A stretch of 64,000 nt of DNA from positions 1 to 64,000 of the forward strand of contig NZ_LYMK01000016.1 of assembly GCF_002157355.1 (NCBI RefSeq), written 5' to 3'. The notes beneath the pieces were generated by a model, which made no database searches, was not told where the DNA came from, and saw only the letters and a program-made list of their open reading frames with translations. A program made the position numbers and the translations under genes. The stretch comes from Variovorax sp. JS1663 (GTDB taxonomy: Bacteria > Pseudomonadota > Gammaproteobacteria > Burkholderiales > Burkholderiaceae_C). How positions within the stretch are numbered: position 1 is the stretch's first letter; each line of letters opens with the position of its first letter. This document shows, one piece after another, positions 57,628-64,000 of this stretch.

Positions 57628-58569
57628 ATGAACGTCGCGACCGTCAAGCTCTTCCTGGAGGTGCTGGAGGCTGGCAGCCTGAGCAAGGTCGCGGCCCGCC
57701 GCCAGACGGTGCAGTCGCATATCAGCCGCCAGATCAGTGACTTCGAGGCGACCTTTGGCGGACCGCTTTTCCGGCGCACGGGCAGGGGTGTCGCGCCGAC
57801 CGAGCTGGGCGAGCGCGCTGCGGTGCGGCTACGTTCCTGGCTGTTGGAGACAGACCGTCTGGCACAGGAGCTTCGCGAGGAATCGGGCAAACTGCTTGGC
57901 GAGGTCCGCCTGGGCGTCATCCCGTCTGCAGCGCATCCACTGATGACGCGACTTTTTCAACGCCTACAGGTCGAACACCCGGGCATCCGCCTCAACATCG
58001 CCGAGGCTCAGGGCACTGAACTCAACGCGATGCTCGATAGCGGCGCCGTCGACATGGCGATCCTCTTTCGATTCAATCGCCCAAGCGGCCACGAAGAAAA
58101 ACTGCTGAGCGTTGCGCATACCTATCTGATCGCCGCACCGGGCGACGAGCTCACCAAAGAGCCCACGGTCAGCTTCTCGCGCCTGTCGGGTCTGCGCCTC
58201 GTGCTGCCTCGCCGTCCCAGTCACTGGCGCAATGCGCTTGACGAAGCAGCTCGGAGCTTGGGATTCACTCTGATACCTGTCGCCGAAGTTGATTCGTTGA
58301 CGATGCAGAAAGAACTCGTGGCGAATACGACGGGCCTCTATTCGATGATGGGTCAGTATTCGATTGCCGAGGAGCTCCAACGGGGCCGTCTTCAAGCCAG
58401 CAAGCTCGTAAAGCCTGATCTCTTTCGCCACGTGACCCTGGCGTTCCCGAAACAGGGGAAGCTTTCGCCTGCATGCAGGGTGGTCGCCGAGATCATTCAA
58501 CAGTTGGTCAAGGTTTGGGGAAGCCTGACCGAGCCCGCAGCCGATGAGCCCGGACGCGCCAGTTCCTGA
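57628..58569 (+). CDS. LysR family regulator of the second HyuAB operon
   Basis: A 313-residue LysR regulator. MNVATVKLFLEVLEAGSLSK, VAARRQTVQSHISRQISDFE is the DNA-binding domain; the usual SQPAxS motif reads VQSHIS. LFRRTGRGVAPTELGERAAV is the wing-linker. The effector domain resembles the CysB/NAC-like group with VRLGVIPSAAHPLMTRLFQR. It is divergent from the FAH-HyuAB-CobW-Bug-porin operon and is probably its inducer-dependent activator. The ATG at 57628 was chosen because earlier in-frame codons lie in the dyad region. Confidence 0.88.
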   Translation: MNVATVKLFLEVLEAGSLSKVAARRQTVQSHISRQISDFEATFGGPLFRRTGRGVAPTELGERAAVRLRSWLLETDRLAQELREESGKLLGEVRLGVIPSAAHPLMTRLFQRLQVEHPGIRLNIAEAQGTELNAMLDSGAVDMAILFRFNRPSGHEEKLLSVAHTYLIAAPGDELTKEPTVSFSRLSGLRLVLPRRPSHWRNALDEAARSLGFTLIPVAEVDSLTMQKELVANTTGLYSMMGQYSIAEELQRGRLQASKLVKPDLFRHVTLAFPKQGKLSPACRVVAEIIQQLVKVWGSLTEPAADEPGRASS

Positions 58570-58664
58570 CTTGCGCACGCGACCCAACAGGCATAGAGCT
58601 GGCGCATGCCACGAGGCGGAAATTTGACGTCAAGGCCGAACGTCTTTTTGGCCAAGCAGGGTCT

Positions 58665-60158
58665 TCAACTGAATCGCCTCCACTCGGGGCGGCACGATGC
58701 CCGCGGCACCAGCACGGGGTCGTAGGACCCTGGCGTGACCGACATGCGCACCTGTTCAGTCACGCCCTGGTAGTCGCCCAGTCCCGTCTCGGCCTGGAAC
58801 ACCTCCGGCGGCAGGTAGGCGTGCATCGGCGTGCTGTTCGCCGTCGCATGGGCGTAACCCTTGTCGAACAGCCCCAGCGTGTAGAGCCACAGCGACAGCC
58901 GCGTGAGCGAGACGTGCACGCGCCAGCTGCCGCCTTCGCGGGCCCGGCGCATGAGGGCGGCCACCACGCCCGTGGTCAGCAGCCAGGCGCCGAGGTAGTC
59001 GTTGACCACCATGATGGTCGGCAGCTTGGGTGCCTGGGGCGAGCCTTCCAGCGTCATGACGCCTGTCACGCAGCCGGCCGTCTGGTCGAAACCCGGCCGG
59101 TCGGCCCAGGGGCCGGTCTCGCCGTGCAGGCTGACGGTCGCGTGCACGATGCCGGGCCGCGCCGCGGCGGCCTGTTCGGCCGACAACCCGAAGCGGTCGA
59201 GGAAGCCGCGCCGCCGGTTGGCGTAGAACACGTCGGCCCCGGCCAGCAGCTGCTGCATGCGGGCGTGGCCCTCCGGGCTGCCGATGTCGAGCAGCGCCGA
59301 GCGCACGCCGACATTGGCCGTGGCATACAGCAGGTCGCTCTCGAAGTCGCTGGGACGCCAGATGTTCAGTACGTCGGCGCCGTGCAGGGCGAGCGCGCGC
59401 CCGGTTCCGGCGCCGGCGATCACGCGCGCCATGCCCAGCGCGCGCACGCCGTCCAGCGGCTGGCGCGCGTTCGGCGCGAAGGGTTGGGGCGGCGCGTCGC
59501 CGATGCGCTCGATCTCGATCAGCGGTAGGCGGCGCAGCCCGTCGAGGTACTGCGGCTCTTCCATGAACTCTTCCACCGAGCGCAGCATGGGCATGACGAC
59601 GCCGGCCCTGGCGCTCGCGTCCTCCAGCTCGAGCGCTTTCCATCCACGGATCGCCTGCGCCACGGCCTGCTCGCTGTCGCTGCACCCCAGGAGCCGCAGC
59701 GCCGAGGACCTCAGGCGCGGGTACAGGTTGAGCGGCATGACCCAGCGCCCGTCGCCCGCTTCATAGAACTTGAGCGTGAAGGGCGAATCGGGATCGGCCG
59801 TGTTGCGAGGCGGGTAACCGTTGAGCTTCTCCCACTGTCGGTCGTAGAAGGGGCAGAGGCGGTGTGGCGCCCGGTGCAGGTCGACCGAGATGTCCTGCCC
59901 AGGCCCGCCGCGCAGGCGCCACAGGGCCGCCATCGCCACCGACTTGGCCGCCAGCCCGATGCCGGCGGCCGATGCGATGCGGAACACGCTGGGCAGGATC
60001 GGGTCCTGGCCGATGAATTCGATCGCACCGCCGCTGTCCTCGGGCGCGAGCCCCACGCCTTCGAGCACGCTGCGCAGATGGGCATGCGGGTCGAAGCCGT
60101 CCGCATGCGCGGCGGGCGCGGCCAGTGCGTGCCGGATCGCATCGGTGGTGATGTCCAT
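58665..60158 (-). CDS. CaiB/BaiF family III CoA-transferase, long form
   Basis: A 497-residue family III CoA-transferase. GVRALGMARVIAGAGTGRAL (about 228-247) is the family opening seen near the N-terminus of normal members, TVSLHGETGPWADRPGFDQT follows, and VVNDYLGAWLLTTGVVAALM places the catalytic Asp near residue 387. About 220 extra N-terminal residues (EFIGQDPILPSVFRIASAAG ... AALWRLRGGPGQDISVDLHR) resemble the C-terminal half of a second copy, so the protein looks like a partly duplicated CoA-transferase. It moves CoA between carboxylates. The start lies 5 nt after the stop of the 3-hydroxyacyl-CoA dehydrogenase gene. Confidence 0.85.
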   Translation of the reverse strand: MDITTDAIRHALAAPAAHADGFDPHAHLRSVLEGVGLAPEDSGGAIEFIGQDPILPSVFRIASAAGIGLAAKSVAMAALWRLRGGPGQDISVDLHRAPHRLCPFYDRQWEKLNGYPPRNTADPDSPFTLKFYEAGDGRWVMPLNLYPRLRSSALRLLGCSDSEQAVAQAIRGWKALELEDASARAGVVMPMLRSVEEFMEEPQYLDGLRRLPLIEIERIGDAPPQPFAPNARQPLDGVRALGMARVIAGAGTGRALALHGADVLNIWRPSDFESDLLYATANVGVRSALLDIGSPEGHARMQQLLAGADVFYANRRRGFLDRFGLSAEQAAAARPGIVHATVSLHGETGPWADRPGFDQTAGCVTGVMTLEGSPQAPKLPTIMVVNDYLGAWLLTTGVVAALMRRAREGGSWRVHVSLTRLSLWLYTLGLFDKGYAHATANSTPMHAYLPPEVFQAETGLGDYQGVTEQVRMSVTPGSYDPVLVPRASCRPEWRRFS

Positions 60159-60163
60159 GGGGC

Positions 60164-61126
60164 TTAGCCCTTGATCCTGGCCAGCGCCTGCAGGATCGCG
60201 ATCTGCCGCGCGTCGCGCGCGCCTTCCAGCTCGGCCCGCGTGTGGCGGCCGTAGGAGGCGTCGGCCTGCTCGAACAGCAGCCGGGTCGTGGCCTCGTCGA
60301 AGCGCACCTCGCGCTGCATGGAGGCCCAGCGCTTTTCCATGCCGGGTCCGAACTGCTGCACGAAGCTGCGCAGCCCGCCGTCGCCGCCGCCGAGGTGGAA
60401 GGACGCGAAGGGGCCATCCACCGCCCAGCGCAGGCCGACGGAGTGGGTCACGATGTCGTCCAGCTCGTCGATGGTGACGACGCCGGCGGCGACCAGCGCC
60501 ACGCACTCCCGGAAGATGGCCGACTGCAGCCGGTTGGCGACGAAGCCGCTGACCTCCTTGCGCAGCACCTTGGGCACCTTGCCTACCGCGCGGTAGAACT
60601 CGACGGCGGCCTGGACCGCGTTGGCCGAGGTCGCTTTACCCGGCACCACTTCCACCAGCGGGATGATGTGCGGCGGGTTGAAGGGGTGGCCGATCAGCAG
60701 GCGCTCCGGGGTGCTCATCTCGCTGGCCTGCTCGGTGGCCGGCAGGGCCGAGCTGGAGGAGAGGAACAGGGCTGCGGCCGGCGCGGCCTGCTCGATGCGG
60801 CGCCACAGGCCGCGCTTGAAGTCGATGCGCTCGGGGCCGTTCTCCTGCACCAGGTCGGCCGCGGCCACGGCGCGTTCCAGATCGGGCTCGAAGACGAGCC
60901 GCTCGCCGAAGTCGGCCTGCGCCAGCGGCGCGCCGAGCTGGGCCAGCGTGGGCATCGCCTGCGCCACGTAGCCGCGCACCTCGGCGTCCACCCCCTCGCG
61001 GGGATCGCTCACGCGCACCCGCAGGCCATGCGCGAGGAACACCGCCACCCACGAGGCGCCGATCACGCCGGCCCCCACCACCGCCACCTCGCGGTAGCGC
61101 TTCAACACCGTGTCGTCATGGCTCAT
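60164..61126 (-). CDS. 3-hydroxyacyl-CoA dehydrogenase family protein (carnitine dehydrogenase-like)
   Basis: A 320-residue short 3-hydroxyacyl-CoA dehydrogenase. VAVVGAGVIGASWVAVFLAH is the NAD motif (G18-x-G20-x-x-G23). LFLSSSSALPATEQ is the catalytic Ser region, LIGHPFNPPHIIPLVEVVPG carries the active His, and KEVSGFVANRLQSAIFRECV the Asn. The single-domain length and HPFNPPHIIPLVE segment match L-carnitine dehydrogenase and lambda-crystallin relatives, which act on free hydroxyacids as well as CoA esters. It is flanked by the decarboxylase-like gene (3-nt gap) and the CoA-transferase gene. Confidence 0.87.
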   Translation of the reverse strand: MSHDDTVLKRYREVAVVGAGVIGASWVAVFLAHGLRVRVSDPREGVDAEVRGYVAQAMPTLAQLGAPLAQADFGERLVFEPDLERAVAAADLVQENGPERIDFKRGLWRRIEQAAPAAALFLSSSSALPATEQASEMSTPERLLIGHPFNPPHIIPLVEVVPGKATSANAVQAAVEFYRAVGKVPKVLRKEVSGFVANRLQSAIFRECVALVAAGVVTIDELDDIVTHSVGLRWAVDGPFASFHLGGGDGGLRSFVQQFGPGMEKRWASMQREVRFDEATTRLLFEQADASYGRHTRAELEGARDARQIAILQALARIKG

Positions 61127-61129
61127 GGT

Positions 61130-61867
61130 TCATTTCGCCAGGTAATCGTGAACAACCGACGGTGGCGTCAACGACAGGTCCGCGAGGATGTGGCTGGCCG
61201 CCACGATCTCCCGCACCGGAAAGTCGGCCATCGGCGCGAGCACGTGCTCGAACAGCTGCAGCCGTGCCGGCCCCTTGTACGCCGTCTTGATCTCGATGTC
61301 CTGGATCTGCGAGCGCACCAGCTCGCAGATGCGCAGCTGCCGGTCGTAGCCGCGCATGAGCTTGAGCATGAAGGTGGGCACGCAGATCTCGGCCCGGGCC
61401 TCCTCGAGGGGGAGGGCCTGGTGCTTGTAGCCCATGGTGGCGACCGCGATGCGAAGCGTGCCGTAGTCGAGCGTGCCGACCAGCGTGTCCGAGTCGACGT
61501 AGAGCTTGGGCGCGCCCAGCTTCTTGGGGAAGGCGCTGACCTCGCGGCCGCTGGCGATGGCCGGGTGGTTGTCCACGTACATCGCATGCAGGTACTCGCC
61601 GCGCTCCTGGCCCAGGCGCACCACGATGGCCTGGCCGCATTCGGTGTAGTTGCCCAGCCCGGTGGTGTCGGGCATGCGCATGACCTCGAAGCGCACCAGC
61701 GGGTCGTCGATCTCCAGCGGCTCGGGCACGACCTTGCGCAGCGCCTCGACGTCGGTGCGGTAGGTGATGTTGAGGTATTCGCGGTTGTGGAAGCGATAGG
61801 GGCCGCGCGGAAAGGCCGGCGCGCCCAGCGGCGTGCTGACCTGCTTGAACAGTTCTTCGATCTTCAT
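61130..61867 (-). CDS. acetoacetate decarboxylase family protein
   Basis: A 245-residue acetoacetate decarboxylase homologue. The Schiff-base Lys lies in SAFPKKLGAPKLY at K115 with K116 beside it, the same numbering as the clostridial enzyme. RFEVMRMPDTTGLGNYTECG and QAIVVRLGQERGEYLHAMYV form the barrel strands with the conserved Glu and Arg. It would decarboxylate a 3-oxoacid produced by the adjacent 3-hydroxyacid dehydrogenase. A 39-bp gap separates it from the ligase gene upstream. Confidence 0.88.
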   Translation of the reverse strand: MKIEELFKQVSTPLGAPAFPRGPYRFHNREYLNITYRTDVEALRKVVPEPLEIDDPLVRFEVMRMPDTTGLGNYTECGQAIVVRLGQERGEYLHAMYVDNHPAIASGREVSAFPKKLGAPKLYVDSDTLVGTLDYGTLRIAVATMGYKHQALPLEEARAEICVPTFMLKLMRGYDRQLRICELVRSQIQDIEIKTAYKGPARLQLFEHVLAPMADFPVREIVAASHILADLSLTPPSVVHDYLAK

Positions 61868-61906
61868 GGCATCGGGCTCGTTGGAAGGGCCTCGCGCGGC
61901 GCGGCC

Positions 61907-63553
61907 TCAGCCGGCGGCGTACTGCTCGCGCAGGGCCCGCTTGTTGATCTTGCCCACGCTGGTCTTGGCAATCGCGTCGACGAAGCGGATGTTCGATGGC
62001 ACGGCGAACTTGGAGATCCGCCCCTGGTCCACGAAGCCCATCAGGTGCTTCTTGAGCGCGGCATCGTCCACGTCCTGCCCGGCACGCCGCACCACCAGCG
62101 CGACGGGGCGCTCGCCCCACTTGTCGTCCTTGACGCCGAACACGGCCGCCTCGGCCACGGCCGCATGCTGGAGCAGCAGGTCTTCCACGGCGATGGACGA
62201 CACCCATTCGCCGCCGCTCTTGATCACGTCCTTGAGGCGGTCGGTGATCAGCAGGTAGCCGTCCGGGCCGATGCTGCCGATGTCCTGGGTGTGCAGGTAG
62301 CCGCCCTCCCACAACGCGTCCGAGGCCTCCGGGTTGTGGAAGTAGGCCTGCGTGAGCCAGGGCGCGCGCACTACGATCTCGCCGGTGGCCTGGCCGTCGC
62401 GCGGCAGCGGGTTCATGTCGCCGTCGACGATCTGCATGTCGACCAGCGGCAGCGGCATGCCCGAGCGGCAGCGCTGGGCGAGCTGCGCGTCCTCCGGCAG
62501 CGTCGTCATGTCGCCCGCCAACTGCGACTGCGACAGCGTCGGGCAGGTTTCCGACATGCCGTAGCCCGCCCACACGTCCATGCCGCGCGCCAGCGCGGCG
62601 CCCGCCAGCGCGGTGCTCAGGGCCGAGCCGCCGATCACCATCTTCCAGCCGCGGAGGTCGCCCGCCTGCTCGGCCGGCACGTTGAGCAGCATCTGCAGGA
62701 TGGTCGGCACGCAGTGCGAGAAGCTCACGCCCTCGGCGTGGCGCAGCTTCAGCAACACGGCGGGTTCGTAGCGGCCGGGATAGACCTGCTTGAGCCCGAG
62801 CGCGGTCGCCACGTAGGGCAGGCCCCAGGCATGCACGTGGAACATCGGCGTGATGGGCATGTACACGTCGCCGCGGTGCAGGTTCTGCCCGGGGTGGCTC
62901 GAGGCCATGAAGCCCATGGTCGCGAGCGTATGCAGCACGAGCTGGCGGTGGCTGAAGGAGACGCCCTTGGGCAGGCCCGTGGTGCCGGTCGTGTAGAACA
63001 CGGTCGCGCGCGTGTTCTCGTCGAAGTCGCCGAACTCGCGTGTCGGCGAGGCCGCCGCCAGGAGCGCCTCGTACCCGCCGGCGAAGGAAAGTGAGCCGGC
63101 CGGCGGCGCGTCGCCATCCTGGAGCAGGACGAGGTGCGCCACCTTCGTCAGCTTGGGCCGCAGTTCGGCGACCACCGGCGCGAACTCCGCGTTCACCATC
63201 AGCACCCTGGCGCCCGAATGCTCCAGCGTGTAGAGGATCTGCTCGGGCGAGAGGCGCACGTTCACCGTCATGAGGGTGGCGCCCATCATCGGCACCGCGA
63301 AGTAGGCCTCGAGGTAGCGGTGGCTGTCCCAGTCCATCACGGCCACCACGTCGCCGTGTCCCACGCCCTGTGCGGCCAGCGCATTGGCCAGGCGGGCGAT
63401 GCGTTCGCGCAGGGTGCGGTAGTCGTACCGCTTCAGGTCGCGGTAGACGATTTCCTGGTCGCCCGAATGAACCAGCGGCGCATGCAGGAGCTGCCGGATC
63501 AGAAGCGGGTAGGCGTAGGCCGAGGGGGCCCGTTCGATGAGGGCGTCTGTCAC
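61907..63553 (-). CDS. fatty-acyl/3-methylmercaptopropionyl-CoA ligase-like AMP ligase
   Basis: A 548-residue ANL ligase. VFYTTGTTGLPKGVSFSHRQ is the P-loop (187-206), MFHVHAWGLPYVA the substrate-side A4 region, WAGYGMSETCPTLSQSQ A5, LHTQDIGSIGPDGYLLITDR A7, and KTSVGKINKRALR the catalytic Lys. The MFHVHAWGLPY motif and overall length resemble DmdB and medium/long-chain fatty-acyl ligases. It is the first gene of the minus-strand operon ending with the CoA-transferase gene and is divergent from the AraC-type gene at the window edge. Confidence 0.9.
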   Translation of the reverse strand: MTDALIERAPSAYAYPLLIRQLLHAPLVHSGDQEIVYRDLKRYDYRTLRERIARLANALAAQGVGHGDVVAVMDWDSHRYLEAYFAVPMMGATLMTVNVRLSPEQILYTLEHSGARVLMVNAEFAPVVAELRPKLTKVAHLVLLQDGDAPPAGSLSFAGGYEALLAAASPTREFGDFDENTRATVFYTTGTTGLPKGVSFSHRQLVLHTLATMGFMASSHPGQNLHRGDVYMPITPMFHVHAWGLPYVATALGLKQVYPGRYEPAVLLKLRHAEGVSFSHCVPTILQMLLNVPAEQAGDLRGWKMVIGGSALSTALAGAALARGMDVWAGYGMSETCPTLSQSQLAGDMTTLPEDAQLAQRCRSGMPLPLVDMQIVDGDMNPLPRDGQATGEIVVRAPWLTQAYFHNPEASDALWEGGYLHTQDIGSIGPDGYLLITDRLKDVIKSGGEWVSSIAVEDLLLQHAAVAEAAVFGVKDDKWGERPVALVVRRAGQDVDDAALKKHLMGFVDQGRISKFAVPSNIRFVDAIAKTSVGKINKRALREQYAAG

Positions 63554-63670
63554 GGGGTCGTGTCTCCTTGCTTTGCGGGATTCTGCGAGTAAGTCCCGGG
63601 GGGCCGACAGGTGCGCAGCGGCTAAGATGGGGTGAGTTCCGGACAGCCATCCAGCCCCATCCAGCGTACT

Positions 63671-64000
63671 GTGCTTCCCACTTCCACGCCATTGCCGCTG
63701 GCCGACGAGCGCGTCTATCCCCCCTACAAGATCGCGACCTTGGTGGAAACACTGAGCGAGTCCGGTGTGCCCGCCGAGACCGCGCTGGCGCGCACCGGCC
63801 TGCAGGCCGGCGAGCTGCAGAGTTCCTCGCTCAAGACCTCGATCCGCCAGTTCATGACCGTGTGCCGCAACGCCATGGCAGCCACGTCCGATCCGGAGCT
63901 GCCCTTTCGCGCCGGCAGCCGCATGCGCGTGTCGAGCTACGGCATGTACGGCTATGCCTTGCTGTGCTGCAGCACGCTGCGCGAAGTCACGCAGATGGCC
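63671..64000 (+). CDS. AraC family regulator, N-terminal part (cut by window end)
   Basis: An open frame from GTG 63671 runs off the window (110 codons seen). YPPYKIATLVETLSESGVPA, ETALARTGLQAGELQSSSLK and TSIRQFMTVCRNAMAATSDP followed by FRAGSRMRVSSYGMYGYALL match the N-terminal arabinose-binding-like domain of OruR/ArgR-type AraC regulators; the C-terminal HTH would lie outside. It is divergent from the acyl-CoA ligase operon by 117 bp and probably controls it. The GTG start is the only plausible one visible because ATG 63625 is followed at once by a stop. Confidence 0.75.
   Translation, partial: MLPTSTPLPLADERVYPPYKIATLVETLSESGVPAETALARTGLQAGELQSSSLKTSIRQFMTVCRNAMAATSDPELPFRAGSRMRVSSYGMYGYALLCCSTLREVTQMA

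Noticed and set aside
60242-63094. A 950-codon open frame on the plus strand
   Set aside because: It is antisense to the CoA-transferase/dehydrogenase/decarboxylase/ligase genes, is rich in His, Arg, Gly and Ala, and shows no domain motifs; high GC content keeps antisense frames open.
1-64000. tRNA, rRNA, CRISPR, integrase and transposase genes
   Set aside because: None was recognised on either strand by eye; a tRNAscan or Rfam search could still reveal small RNAs I cannot see.

Overview
The window looks like chromosome from a high-GC betaproteobacterium of the Comamonadaceae, most like Variovorax. The clues are about 70% GC in most genes, two Bug/TctC-type solute-binding proteins, a Burkholderiales-type porin, a gltIJKL uptake operon, many LysR/IclR/TetR-controlled catabolic clusters and several palindromic intergenic repeats. 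This placement is inferred from gene content; no rRNA, tRNA or CRISPR array was seen. Sixty-two protein-coding loci are annotated, one of them broken and one cut by the right edge.

Layout. 1-223: two palindromic intergenic repeats. 224-7441 (+): a tightly overlapping catabolic operon with an aconitase-type small subunit, a HyuB/HyuA (hydantoinase/oxoprolinase) pair, an isochorismatase-fold protein without its cysteine, an FAD dehydrogenase and an isocitrate-lyase/PEP-mutase-fold lyase. The set suggests ring opening, hydration and C-C cleavage of a cyclic imide or branched maleate. 7586-11050 (+): a lipid-linked sugar module (small flippase-like protein, HAD-UbiA fusion, GT87 transferase). 11154-21444 (+): a TetR gene followed by a beta-oxidation operon (acyl-CoA dehydrogenase, DUF2147, FadB-like fusion, thiolase, hydrolase, thioesterase, DsbA-fold isomerase, enoyl-CoA hydratase). 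A DUF559 nuclease gene bounded by 42-bp inverted repeats sits between the FadB-like gene and the thiolase gene. 21470-24373 (-): a lower-GC island with a secreted transglutaminase-like protein, an orphan RHS tip with its own signal peptide, a membrane-anchored carrier-protein-like protein, a frameshifted relative and a small unknown protein.

24518-32342: a hotdog thioesterase, an Atm1-type ABC exporter, a D-2-hydroxyacid dehydrogenase, a HypT-like LysR regulator, a structured 357-bp intergenic region and gltIJKL with internal and final terminators. 32403-35321 (-): a complete TRAP transporter. 35423-39932: a LysR-controlled operon (dienelactone hydrolase, single-cupin protein, aromatic-acid MFS carrier, FAH hydrolase). 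39948-41801: an FAD monooxygenase divergent from a TetR gene, with three operator copies between them. 41808-48876: an IclR-controlled cluster (CoA ligase, Fe-alcohol dehydrogenase, enoyl-CoA hydratase, nitronate monooxygenase, Bug protein, SnoaL-like protein).

48964-58569: a second HyuA/HyuB operon, compositionally distinct, with an FAH hydrolase, an unknown 128-residue Cys-containing protein, a CobW-type GTPase, a Bug protein, a porin and a divergent LysR gene. 58665-63553 (-): acyl-CoA ligase, acetoacetate-decarboxylase-like protein, 3-hydroxyacyl-CoA dehydrogenase and family III CoA-transferase, with the start of an AraC-type regulator divergent at the right edge.

The most unusual items are the repeat-bounded DUF559 cassette, the RHS-tip/carrier-protein island, and the second HyuAB operon with its dedicated CobW GTPase and unknown small partner.
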